Of a stretch of 64,000 nt of DNA, positions 1 through 9,900 are shown piece after piece. The position numbers and the translations under genes were made by a program. The DNA is taken from the NCBI RefSeq assembly GCF_028583425.1, contig NC_072798.1, positions 8,434,501 to 8,498,500 of the forward strand. Reading direction: 5' to 3'. Positions within the stretch are counted from its first letter, which is position 1, and each line of letters opens with the position of its first letter. The DNA is from Eublepharis macularius (lineage: Eukaryota > Chordata > Lepidosauria > Squamata > Eublepharidae). Below the pieces are notes generated by a model. The model was not told the origin of the DNA, searched no databases, and worked only from the letters and a program-made list of their open reading frames with translations.

Positions 1-91
1 CCCAGCTATTCTATTGCCACATATTGCTGTGGTGGCCCCTACTTTGTCCTATACACCTGCAGAGGTTCATCAGTCTAGTGTTGCTCTTGCT
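1..91 (+). CDS. TRIM24: Possible further TRIM24 exon end
   Basis: An open frame ends in residues reading HQSSVALAG before a weak GT (gtctat). It would join exon 344 in the correct phase to give LAG followed by AVIIS. Human TRIM24 has a similar SSVPSPGLAG at the equivalent boundary. Similarity is thin and the donor is poor, so this is only a candidate. Confidence 0.25.
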
Positions 92-343
92 GGTCTATAT
101 CTGTGGGAACTGAGGCTGCAAGTCCGAGGTCGAGAGCTTCATCTCAAGCCTTCAGCCAGCTTTGCCTTTTAAAGCTGTACCTGCAGCTTTAGACTCCATT
201 TTAGATCCTGTCGGGTAACTTCATTAAGGGGAAAATAAAAAGTGTTGGACTGTGTCTTTCGCTCAAATAATTAGATGCTCTAAAATATAACAGGAAGTGT
301 ATAGCAAGATTTGCTTCTAATTTCTTTTTTGTTGATGACTTAG

Positions 344-416
344 GGGCAGTTATTATTTCTGGCCCTCCTCCTCCAGTTTGTTCAGCAAGTGCCTCCAGTG
401 TTGGAAGTCGAGGCAG
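344..416 (+). CDS. TRIM24: TRIM24 exon, Ser-rich linker
   Basis: Acceptor gacttag at 337-343 and donor gtaagc at 417. Encodes a Pro/Ser-rich stretch ending [10 protein letters not shown]; the last serine codon is split with the exon at 2167. Confidence 0.8.
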
Positions 417-3400
417 GTAAGCAGACTGTCTAGGAAAAGATGCTTGAAACAAATGTTATCTAATGAGTAAGTTTTCCATTATCAGTATTGAGATCTAACA
501 GGTAATTTTGCTTTAAAGGGGGTGGGAAAGTCTGTGCCTTTGGGGTTTGCTATAAAAACCATCAGCAATTAAAAAGGCCAACTTTGTACTGCTTTTGGTT
601 AGTCCGATAGTGATTTTATCAATAGATTAATCCTCCCATACTTTCCCTATGTATGTACTTAATCTTTTGGAATTTAGTTTTTATTGTGGTCCTTAATCTA
701 TGGGTGCGTTATGCTGGAGGTAAAAATACTGGGATGGTGATGGTGTTATGTAGGCGTATCTTGAATGAAAAGAATTGGTGGTCAAGAAGCCTGATTCAGT
801 GGATGCCTGCGGCATTTATTTATTTTATTCATTTTATCATATTTATATCCTGCCCTCCCCGTGAACCAGGTATAAATTTGCTATAGAAAATACAATGCTC
901 TAGGCTACGAAAATTGCGCTTGGAAATGCAAATATGTCAGATAAATGCTGGAAATGTAAAAAGCATGAAGGATCATTGTATCATATGTGGTGGACGTGTG
1001 AAGTAGCTAGACAGTACTGGGGAGATATTTTAGAAGTAATAAATGAGATTTTGCAGACCCAAATAAAGAAGAACCCAGAGCTATTGCTACTGAATTTAAG
1101 TATGGAAGTTGTTCCTATGCAATACCGAACATTACTATTCTACCTGACGACGGCAGCAAGACTTCTATATGCGCAGAAATTGAAGGTGCAAGAAATACCA
1201 ACTATTGAAGACTGGATGTATAAATTGCTGTACATGGCAGAAATGGACAAAATGACAAGAAAGCTGAGAGATCAGAACCTGGCAGAATTCTTTACTGATT
1301 GGGGAAGACTGAAAACATATTTAGAAAAGAAGTGGGACGTGAAAGGGGAACTATGGCAATTCGAAAATTATTAGAATGTTTTTTTTTATTGGAAGAGATG
1401 GAATCTTTACCATATGGAGCGAAGTATTAGCTAATTGTTAGCTTAAATTTAAGTGGATTTGGAGTTAATAGATATTGATAAAATTAATAAAGTAGATATT
1501 TTATTTAATTGTTAGCTTAAATTTAAATATATCTGAAGTTAACAGATAGTAATAGATAACAGATTTTAAGTTAATAATAATAGATCTGAAGCTAACAGAT
1601 AGAGCTTAGCTTAACAAAGCAGAATGTAAACATGATATAATGAGTTATAGAAAAAGGGGATAGATTAGGAATAGATTAAGATATAGGGTTGGAAAGCTGT
1701 TGGAAGTCCTGAAAAAGGGGGGAGGGAAAGGGTGGGGTAAAATGATATTGAGATGTTATTTGAAAGTTGTATGTATTAATATTCTCACCTAATAATTTTT
1801 TTTAAAAAAAGAAAATACAATGCTCTAGTAATAGAAAAAGTTATTCAGGGCCATGTTTGTGAAGATAATTAGTAAGAAAATTTTGTGCAGACCAGTAAGA
1901 AGAAATTACATACATTTTGATGAAAGCTAAGCTTTCTTCTGAGAAAGCCTAGAGGTGTTTCACCAGGCCACCAATCTCATAACAGTTTATAAAAATACTA
2001 CTGATTTATTAGCATTGTTTGTGGATAATAGTCCAATATTCTCATACACTTCACACTTGTATCTGAAAATAGTGTTGTTGTGTTGCTCTTGAGAAGATCA
2101 AGGACATGAATTAGTAACATTTATTTGTTCTTCCCTCTTTCCCCCCACTGCATCTTTTGTGTATAGCTCTCATTCTTCTAGCAGACCATCAGGTGCTGAT
2201 TCAACCCAGAAAGTACCAGTAGTTATGTTGGGGCCCATCAGAATAAAACAAGAGTCTGGCGTACCAAGTGAGAACGATGATTTCCCAGTTGTAATAGTGA
2301 AGCAGGACACAGACAAAGAATCCCGTAGCCAAAATGTAATCATTGTTATAAATAAACTACTCTGAGTGTAGAAGGGTAATTTTAATTTATTGGGAAACCA
2401 GATAAATTCTATTTCAAGGCTGGAAGTATGATGGGAATTGAGTTCTTTAAATTGATCTTAGAACAATCATATAGGACGATGGTTGTTGTGGGTTTTCCGG
2501 GCTGTATTGCCGTGGTCTTGGCATTGTAGTTCCTGACGTTTCGCCAGCAGCTGTGGCTGGCATCTTCAGAGGTGTAGCACCAAAAGACAGAGATCTCTCA
2601 GTTTCCACACTGTGACACTGAGAGATCTCTGTCTTTTGGTGCTACACCTCTGAAGATGCCAGCCACAGCTGCTGGCGAAACAGGAACTACAATGCCAAGA
2701 CCACGGCAATACAGCCAGGAAAACCCACAACAACCATCGTTCTCCGGCCGTGAAAGCCTTCGACAATACAATCATATAGGACCTATGCTTAGGGGTGTGC
2801 ACTTGAAAAAAATGTGGGTTTCCTGCTTTGAGTTTACCCAAAGCAGGAAAAAATCTGGAATAACCTTAAACCTGAAGCAGCAAGCAGCTTCAGGTTCGGG
2901 TATTTAAGCTGCTTTGGTATGCTCTGTAAATATTCCCAGCACAGGGAAGCTCAAAGTAGCACTACCCAGGCTTTTTCATCCCATGGGAGGGGGGAAGAGG
3001 GAACTTCTTCCCCCCTCTCATCAGTGAAAAATAGGTAGGGGAGCTTTGAAAGCAGCAGCAGCAGCACTTCTCTTGTTTGCAAATGGCAAGGAAAGTGCCG
3101 CTACTGCTGCTCTACACAAAGCTTCCCAAAGTGTTCCTAAACGCTTCGGAAAGCTTTGCTTCGGGATTCCCTAATCGGCTCAGCAATCCTGGGGCCAATT
3201 TGGGAACTCTGAATGTATACAATTCAGGCCCAATTCAGGTTAAAATCCCAAATGGGAAACCTGAAGCACGCACCCCTACTTGTGCTATTTATGTATTCAG
3301 TTAGTTTATTTAGAAGAAATGTTTGTTCTTGAACACTTGAGATCTAAATGCTTGGGTTTTTTATATTGTAGGTAGTTTCTAAAAAATGTAAAAAAAAAAC

Positions 3401-6400
3401 GTGTTCTAGTATTTTTAAAAATGCATGTGTATAAAAATAGTAGTGTTACATTTTTCTCAAACTGTGCTCTGGTTTTTCCTCTGTCCCGCAGACTGTTTTT
3501 TCTAGAAATTTACCTACCTCACTGGTGTTGAATACAAATCATAATCACTCCTCTGAAGAAAGAGTTTTGAGAACTGAAGCAGCAGATAGTACAGATGACC
3601 AGCTATCTAGTGGCAAGAGAACATGGATAGCGGCTGCTCATATTGAAGGAAATAGAAAAGATGAGGATCCCAATGAGGACTGGTGTGCAGTGTGTCAGAA
3701 TGGAGGAGAGCTGTTGTGCTGTGACAGATGTCCTAAAGTGTTCCACCTTTCTTGCCATGTTCCCGTACTCAGGAATTTTCCAAGGTACAAAGAACAAGAA
3801 ACTGAGGTGGACTCAAACATCTCACTCTTTGGGCGTCCTCTTTTAAAACTCTTCATAGATGAAAATGTTTCCCTGTACCAGACAGTACAGGTAACCAGAA
3901 ATCCGTTGGCAGAGGAACACGGCTTGTTACCTTAATGGGGGAGGTCTCTTTGCGAGTTGGGGAAGTTATCTGTCAAGAAGATGTAGTGAGAGGGGGTGAG
4001 TGGGAAATCTCTTATCTATGTATACTGAGATTGTTCCCTTAGAGAATGCTCAAATAAACAGGCTGATGTTCTACAGGAAAGGTTTCTTTATTAATAGAGG
4101 AGCAAAAGGCAAGCATACAGAAAACCACACACAGCATATACCCAGAACTAAGAAAACAATGAGGAAAGGGGAAATCAGTGTCGGGGAGAAGAGCAGTATT
4201 TACCAGTCTTAGAGAAGGGGTCCGTGGGAGAGCAGCAAAATGACCAGAAGCCCAAACAAGTTTGAGGGTGTATGGATGGGTCCCAGAACACACGCACTCT
4301 GAGCACATGCTTGGACAGACTGGTTATAGAGCGAAATGTACCCTACGGCAAGGTGGATGTCTTGCTCCTAAAAACAATACCTTAATGGCTTGTCCGGAGG
4401 TGGAACAATATGTTGGGAAAGGTGCGATATGACTATCTGAGCTGGACTATAGGTAAAAATATTGCTTGATGACCTGGTAAGTACTTGGCAGGAAGGCTGT
4501 CAGGCATGCTGAATAGCAATGATTAGGTAAGTACTAGAGGGGAGATAGGGGATTGATGATGCTGATTATTAGGTTGGGAGTCTCCTCAGGAAGCCTTATT
4601 ATCTCTGCTGCTCTCTGGGGGCATGGGGCTGCCGGCCAGTCATTCCCCCCTGTGACTCATGGCTTGGTAACTTTCCAGTCTCCAAGCTGGCTAGCATCCA
4701 CTCTGCCTAGGGCCAGGCAGTGCCTAGGACTTCTGGCAATGGGTTTTTGTTTCATATCCATTAACTGCCCTTTTAGCGTGAGGGAGGGGTTTGGTTGCTA
4801 ACAAGATGGGGTGGAGGAACCTAGGAGCTTTCAGAACTCAGGGGAACGCACACTGAGTTTTGTCTGTCTTCTGTCCATTTACTTAGTGGAGAGTGGATTT
4901 GCTCATTCTGCCATGATTTGTCCAACCCACAAGTAGAATATGATTGTGATAGCCCAAGTCATATGTCTGAAGAAAGAAGAAAACTGAAAGGCAATATTGG
5001 ACTATCACCTAAAGATCAGAAGGTACGAACACAACTTAATTGTATTACATTCATTTTGTAATTTTGAGTGGTGGTGGGGGAGGGGGAATGAAGTCAGAAA
5101 CAATAAAAAATGATAAAACGGTTTTTTTTTTAATAGACATCAAGAATGTGAGAATGCACCCAAATGACAGCTTGCCCCTATACATTTGTTTTGGCCGTGT
5201 ACATCATTCTTTTGCAGTTTTGATAAGTGTATTATTGAACACATGCTATAATTTCATAATTGCAAAAATATGGTTGTACCTCTACCTTGATAGTGTACTC
5301 TGGTCACCCCTTTGATAAACAATAAAATGATTTACAACTCTTGAGTTAAAGCTGTGCCTTACTCTGACAAACTATTTTAACACTTTTTAGTTTCATTTAT
5401 ACAAAACAGCTTTCACGGAGAACTAATATTGGGCTTCAAGCATGGAGTATTCAGCTGCACTGTGTACATTTCCTTCATAGTTTTAGGGAATATACTCCTT
5501 AACCAGTAAACAGCAGAATTGGAGTCCAGTGGCACTTGAGAGGCCAACAAGATTTTAAGGCTATAAGCTTTTGAGAGTCAGAGCTCCCTTCTTCAGATAA
5601 CCAGTGAAACATCTTTCTCTTTGGGATGCACACACTGTCTACTCAAAGTCCAGTTTCTCAATATGTATAGAAAACATGTTGATATCAAAGATTTTTATCA
5701 GGGGAAGCAGGAAAAGAATCACACTATGAAGACTACAGAGCATTTGTAGGTGTTCATGTTGATGTTTTGAGTAACTCCGATCTTTTCTGTTGTACAGAGG
5801 TGTGAAAGACTACTGCTGTACCTTTACTGCCATGAAATGAGCCTTGCTTTTCAAGAGCCTGTCCCTCCCACGGTATGGCTGTCACTTTATTATTTGCTGT
5901 TAAGCGTTTCGTAATATAAATTGGCACCCCTCGTTAATCAAAAAAACGGTTATGAGTGCTGTGAATAATTCCAGCAGGGGAGCATTGATACTATGTAACA
6001 TGTCATTGAATCATGGCTGGGTTTTTTTTCCCAAGTCATTGTTAATACAGTCATTCCCTAAACTGGATATTTGGTTTCCCAAAAACATTAATTGAGGTAA
6101 ATACCCAAAACTGAATTACTTACTATCTTTATACTGAATGTCATTCAAGTCAATTCTAGAGGGACGGCTGTGTTACCTTGAATAGCTTTGTGCTAGAGAA
6201 TGTTTTAGTACCAACCTGTGTTCTCTTTTAAAAAAACAAACAGCTGTTTAGCTTGGATCAATGAAATTACAAAAGGCTAGGATGTCTTTTCGGAAAAGGC
6301 AAGAACTGAAATGGTAGTGTTGTCCCTTGGTTTGTTAATTTATATACGTACACATAGAAAGTAATAAAAAGGCATATGCAGAATTTTGTTTGGGAAGTTG

Positions 6401-9242
6401 TTAAGGAAAAATTGTTAAAAGTACTCTGTGTTCAGATTATATTTCCCTACAGCCATCACCCACAAGTAATCAAGACTCCAAACAGTGATCCATAAAGAAT
6501 TAATAAGCTTTATTTACAATAAAACCCAGATGCTATGCTCCAACATATGCATAAAAAATCAGCCACAGCAGAGTCTTGTATACTTTCCAAAGTTAATTGT
6601 TTACAGAAAAAAGATAAAATTGTTATACAAAACTAGATACATAACAATTCTTAGAATCAAATTTTTCAGGAGACATGGCACCAATACAGGCCCGATTGAC
6701 AAGACAGTAAGCTCTCTCTCTAATATAAACATGCTCCATATCTGGTGCCACAAAGGAACTGTGGGTGTCTTCCCGAGAGGGAGGAGCTTATTCAAGCTGA
6801 ATTCTTGAGTACAAAGTCAAAACGAGAGATAATGTCCTTGCAGTAGGGCTTTCTGACCTTACTTAACCACACTGTCCGAAGGAATCTGCTTAAAAGGAAC
6901 AACTTTTGCCTTCTGTGCGAAAGGTTTACTCCAATAAATGCTCATACATAGGTCTTTTAGAGTAGGGGTCATAGAAATTCCCTAACAGAAGTAAATTGAT
7001 ATTAATATCAGTGTAAAATAAACTCCAGGTCTAAAAATTAATAAAGGTAAATTTAAACTCTCTCAAAAAGATGAAGGTACTCAGAGTGAGTAGGTCCCAC
7101 TGCCCCATTCAAGTAAAGTAGGTCAAAGACCTACACAATTTTTTTTAGTTCCAAGTATATAAAGAAGACCAATTCCAGAAATCCAGAACAAATGTAATAA
7201 AAAGAATGACATATTTACCTCTATAAGCCCACTCAGGATAAATCATATCAAGAACAATGTGTATAGTCACACAGAATCCAGAAGCATCTTCATGTACCAA
7301 TATATCAGAATAATAAGCGAATCACAGTATCCAAGATACACAGATCCCAGCATTTTAACTCAGCAAATATTTCTACCCACATACATCTAGTCTATTCCCT
7401 CATTAAAGCTGGATTGGACTAGAAGCTTCAGTGTAAAGATCCAGAATGTGTCTCTTCTTCAGAAGCTGTTACATCTACAGGCCAATCACCTGGAGACTTT
7501 CAATAACTTGGAATTTCAGCTGCTTATCTGAATGACTCAAGGCCACAAAGTATTTAACAAGCAGAACCCACAACTTCTTTAATCTGTTGCAGGTTCTGTG
7601 CTCACATATGCATGTTTTCACTGGTCTTGTGGTCATACCTACTTACATAAAACTACAATGGCACTGTACATTGTAAATCACACCTCTAGAATTATAATTT
7701 ACAAAGGAGTTTATAGAATAACTTCTAGTTTGAGATGAACCCTGAAATACATTTGTTTTAAGGCACAGACAGCACACTGAATATTTACCACAAGGAAAAT
7801 TGCTCCTTGAAATTCCCCTTCCCTGTATTAAAGTTTTATCTGGACTTGGTTCTTTTAATTTACACCTGGCCAACTTATCTTTAGGGTTCCTGGTACACTT
7901 AAAGGTGAACAACAGGAGAGACTTACCCCTGGTAATCAAAAATGTCTTGCGAAAAGCCTAAGGCCTCATCCTGTGTGATACAGGTTTACAGTAAGTTCAC
8001 ATCCAAAGTCACAAAATCTCAGATTGCACACTATTAATCTGGTTCAGAAAGTCGGTTGTGTCCTTCAGATTATGACCCAGTTTTAGGAATGAAAATTCCT
8101 AAGTGAACCTTTCTAATTTCCTAGAAACTGAAAGTAAAAATAAAAGATTTGGAGTTGCTTCTGAGAATATTGCTCTATTGCTTTTAGGTGCCTGGCTACT
8201 ACAAAATCATTAAGAAGCCAATGGACTTGTCAACCATCAAGAACAGACTGCAAGCTCATCATCCGTCATACACAAAACCAGAAAATGTTGTGGCTGATTT
8301 CCGACTGATTTTCCAAAACTGTGCTGAATTTAATGCGGTTAGGAAATACTATAGTGTGTTTATGTATCTTTCTAGGGAAAGGCTGTTTGTGTCAGAGAGA
8401 ATCTGATTTTGAAATGCTACAATAGTGTCAGAGGGACACAGCTTGATTTTTTTATATGAGTTAATTACCAGACCCCCCCCCCCTTCATAATGTCGGGCCA
8501 ACCTCTTGTCAGGGATCTCACAGAGACTGTTGGCAACCAAGTGCTGAAAATGGTTAGTGGTGGTGGTAATGAGGCTGCAACAGGTAGAGATCAGGGAATA
8601 CTTTCTTCTAGTAAATGTTTGGAAATGCTGTATGAAGAATAGTCTGACAGTATCAAAATACAGAAAATATATTAACTGGGAAACTAAAATAAACTATAGT
8701 CTCAGGAGAGTCAGATGCATCTGACGAAGAGAACTGTGGTTCTCAAAAGCTTATACTACAATAAAGTTGGTTAGTCTTAAGGGTGCTACTGGACTCTACT
8801 ATTTTGTAACAAAAGAGCTGTCAGTGTTGTGTCCCTCCCATCTCCTGGGGGGGGGGGGGGTTGAAAAGTTGGGATCATGTCTCAAGTTGAAATATTCTGC
8901 TAAAACAACATTAAGTGCATGTGTAAATTACATCAGTAGTCTTTGACTATTAATTTCAAAAGTCTGTTTGTAATATCCTGGTACTAAAAATGTAAAAACT
9001 TGACATATTGTTATGTTGAATTTGCCTAACAGCCTGATTCAGAAATAGCAGAAGCTGGCATGAAACTGGAAGCCTACTTTGAGGAACTTCTGAAGAATAT
9101 TTATGCTGACAAAATATTCTCCGTCCAGCCCTATTACCACGCTGAAATAGGTAATCCGGACTTAAAAGACAAGTTGGATGATGACTTTGTACAGCCCCCC
9201 AAAAAACGCCACAAATTGGAACAGAGGGACTTTTTAAAATGA
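344..9242 (+). CDS. TRIM24: TRIM24 (TIF1-alpha), C-terminal exons of the gene
   Basis: Seven exons are supported: 344-416, 2167-2335, 3492-3784, 4887-5022, 5798-5872, 8188-8337 and 9033-9242 (stop TGA). All have AG/GT borders and compatible phases. Translated in order they give a serine-rich linker, the block [15 protein letters not shown], a PHD finger ([14 protein letters not shown]...FHLSCH...WICSFC) and a bromodomain with PMDLSTIK and FQNCAEFN, ending in a basic tail (PPKKRHK). This order and the linker wording match TRIM24 rather than TRIM33 or TRIM28, from memory of the human protein. TRIM24 is a nuclear E3 ligase and nuclear-receptor cofactor; its PHD-bromodomain unit reads histone H3 unmodified at K4 and acetylated at K23. 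The RING, B-box and coiled-coil exons must lie upstream of the window. The nuclear-receptor box looks lost (see findings). Confidence 0.93.
815..870. repeat. Short LINE/SINE-type tail fragment
   Basis: A run reading tatttatatcctgccctccc resembles the better-preserved tail at 9763-9900. Both look like 3' ends of an old dispersed element. Confidence 0.4.
886..1828 (+). mobile_element. 5'-truncated L1 LINE with target-site duplication
   Basis: The insert (904-1810) is flanked by an 18-bp direct repeat, gaaaatacaatgctctag, at 886-903 and 1811-1828. It holds the last ~145 codons of ORF2 (open from 934 to 1374) with [16 protein letters not shown], ending FENY, then an AT-rich 3' UTR and a short A-rich tail. 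The protein is the same family as L1-A and L1-B at 39.8-51.8 kb but clearly diverged, so this is an older insertion. It lies in a TRIM24 intron. Confidence 0.92.
2167..2335 (+). CDS. TRIM24: TRIM24 exon, linker with SUMO-type motifs
   Basis: Acceptor gtatag and donor gtaatc. Encodes [22 protein letters not shown] and VVIVKQD. IKQE and VKQD fit the psi-K-x-D/E sumoylation pattern known in TRIM24. The exon ends in phase 0. Confidence 0.88.
2463..2782. mobile_element. Palindromic PLE-type repeat (family 1, copy 1) with 15-bp target duplication
   Basis: Two inverted copies of one ~125-150 bp unit meet near 2610. The insert (2478-2767) is bounded by the direct repeat acaatcatataggac at 2463-2477 and 2768-2782. 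Each arm carries CTGAAGA, a GCCAGC/GCTGGC stem and GAAAC. The left arm (minus strand, 2532-2572) keeps the following GTC; the right arm (2647-2684) has lost those three bases. The long terminal repeat-like (pLTR) part of a Penelope-like element is the likely source. Confidence 0.75.
2790..3278. mobile_element. hAT-like MITE
   Basis: The ends read taggggtgtgc and, inverted, gcacgcacccct, with imperfect 8-bp flanks (cctatgct and cttgtgct). The interior has no coding capacity. Terminal inverted repeats and flank length fit a non-autonomous hAT-type DNA transposon; the family is inferred. Confidence 0.6.
3492..3784 (+). CDS. TRIM24: TRIM24 exon, first part of PHD finger
   Basis: Acceptor cccgcag and donor gtacaa. 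Encodes the degraded NR-box region (LPTSLVLN), an acidic linker, then [18 protein letters not shown] and [10 protein letters not shown], which hold the first zinc ligands of the C4HC3 PHD finger. The last codon is split (AG|T, Ser). Confidence 0.93.
3785..4886 (+). other. TRIM24 intron, no recognised element
   Basis: Unique-looking sequence with moderate GC. I find no coding exon, clear terminal repeats or SINE boxes in it. Confidence 0.5.
4887..5022 (+). CDS. TRIM24: TRIM24 exon, end of PHD finger
   Basis: Acceptor ttacttag and donor gtacga. Completes Ser-Gly-Glu, then WICSFCHDL with the last two zinc-binding cysteines, then [10 protein letters not shown] and a lysine-rich linker. Confidence 0.9.
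5509..5605 (-). repeat. PLE-type repeat, family 2 (decayed)
   Basis: Contains ggagtccagtggcac and ataagcttttgagag, the minus-strand form of the family whose best copy is at 61366-61449. The hammerhead-like core is changed (GAAA reads AAAA), so it is probably inactive. Confidence 0.65.
5798..5872 (+). CDS. TRIM24: TRIM24 exon, first helix of bromodomain
   Basis: A 75-bp exon in phase 0 at both ends. Encodes [20 protein letters not shown], the start of the bromodomain (helix Z). Acceptor ttgtacag and donor gtatgg. Confidence 0.9.
6490..7950 (-). mobile_element. Penelope-like element, 3' part, decayed
   Basis: On the minus strand, 7939 down to 7643 encodes [24 protein letters not shown] and [12 protein letters not shown]. 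Further downstream VGMTTRPVK and [11 protein letters not shown] follow after stops. This order, Cys motif, GVIY-type motif, YVG, then a FWI-type C-terminus, is that of the GIY-YIG endonuclease end of PLEs. Stops at the joins show it is dead. 7380 to 6490 would be its 3' UTR. It sits in a TRIM24 intron in antisense. The RT part is absent. Confidence 0.75.
8188..8337 (+). CDS. TRIM24: TRIM24 exon, bromodomain core
   Basis: A 150-bp phase-0 exon encoding [18 protein letters not shown] through [11 protein letters not shown]. It holds the ZA loop and the Asn of FQNCAEFN, the family's acetyl-lysine contact. Donor gttagg is non-optimal but GT is present. Confidence 0.92.
8697..8812 (+). repeat. PLE-type repeat, family 2
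   Basis: Carries CTGACGA, a GAGAAC/GTTCTC stem, then AAAA in place of GAAA, then the tail gttagtcttaagggtgctac and tggactct. One change in the hammerhead-like core suggests loss of activity. Confidence 0.7.
9033..9242 (+). CDS. TRIM24: TRIM24 last coding exon
   Basis: Acceptor gcctaacag. Encodes PDSEIAEAG, the last bromodomain helix ([10 protein letters not shown]) and a C-terminal [13 protein letters not shown], with stop TGA at 9240-9242. The tail matches the TRIM24 C terminus. Confidence 0.93.
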   Translation, partial: PDSEIAEAGMKLEAYFEELLKNIYADKIFSVQPYYHAEIGNPDLKDKLDDDFVQPPKKRHKLEQRDFLK

Positions 9243-9760
9243 ACTGTTTATATGTACTGTTAAGTTCCTTGGTATTTATCAGCATCCACTTCCTGGAGGA
9301 AATTTTGAGATGACTTCTACATCTGTGGACCCTTACTGAGATCCATACTTTCTTATTAGTACAGATATACTAAGAATTGAAGTGTGTAGGAGACCTTATA
9401 ACATTTCTATAAAAATGAATCCTCCTTGGAAGCTTATTATACCCCACAATAGAGTGAATGTTGTTCAAATCTTTTATTTTAAAAAGGTTTCTTAAAAGTT
9501 GCAATTGAATTTAATGGTTTTTCTGTCAAAAAATGTGACCCCCCCCCCCGAGATATTTATCTTCCAAAGGCATGTGACTGGCCATACTTCAGTGCCTATG
9601 CATAACCACTGGGGATAGGAGGTGGAGGAGAAAAAACATAATTTGATACTGACTGCTAAAATGAATTGTAGTTGCCCTTAGAGAGTTACTCATACACTGA
9701 AATGTACACTGAAGTGGAGGAAATTAATTAAAATACTTTGAAAAATATTTCAGTGTTTCT
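9243..9760 (+). other. TRIM24: TRIM24 3' UTR (extent uncertain)
   Basis: AT-rich non-coding sequence follows the stop. No clear AATAAA signal is seen before the repeat at 9763, so the real end may be further on or use a variant signal. Confidence 0.5.
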
Positions 9761-9762
9761 TT

Positions 9763-9900
9763 TATTTTCTTTTATCGTATTTATATTGCGCCCTCCCCGC
9801 AAGCAGGCTCAGGGCGGATAACAACATTAAAACATTTAAAACATTTCATTAAACATAAAACATTAAAAACATTGTATAAAGATATTAAAAACAGCAGCAC
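9763..9900. repeat. Dispersed LINE/SINE-type 3' tail
   Basis: Reads tatttatattgcgccctccc, ctcagggcgg, followed by imperfect acattaaaac units. A related fragment is at 815-870. Probably an old CR1- or L2-mobilised element tail. Confidence 0.5.

Noticed and set aside
5060-5315. Open frame of ~90 codons after a TRIM24 exon
   Set aside because: Intronic, AT-rich, starts in a poly(G)-containing stretch and shows no family features.
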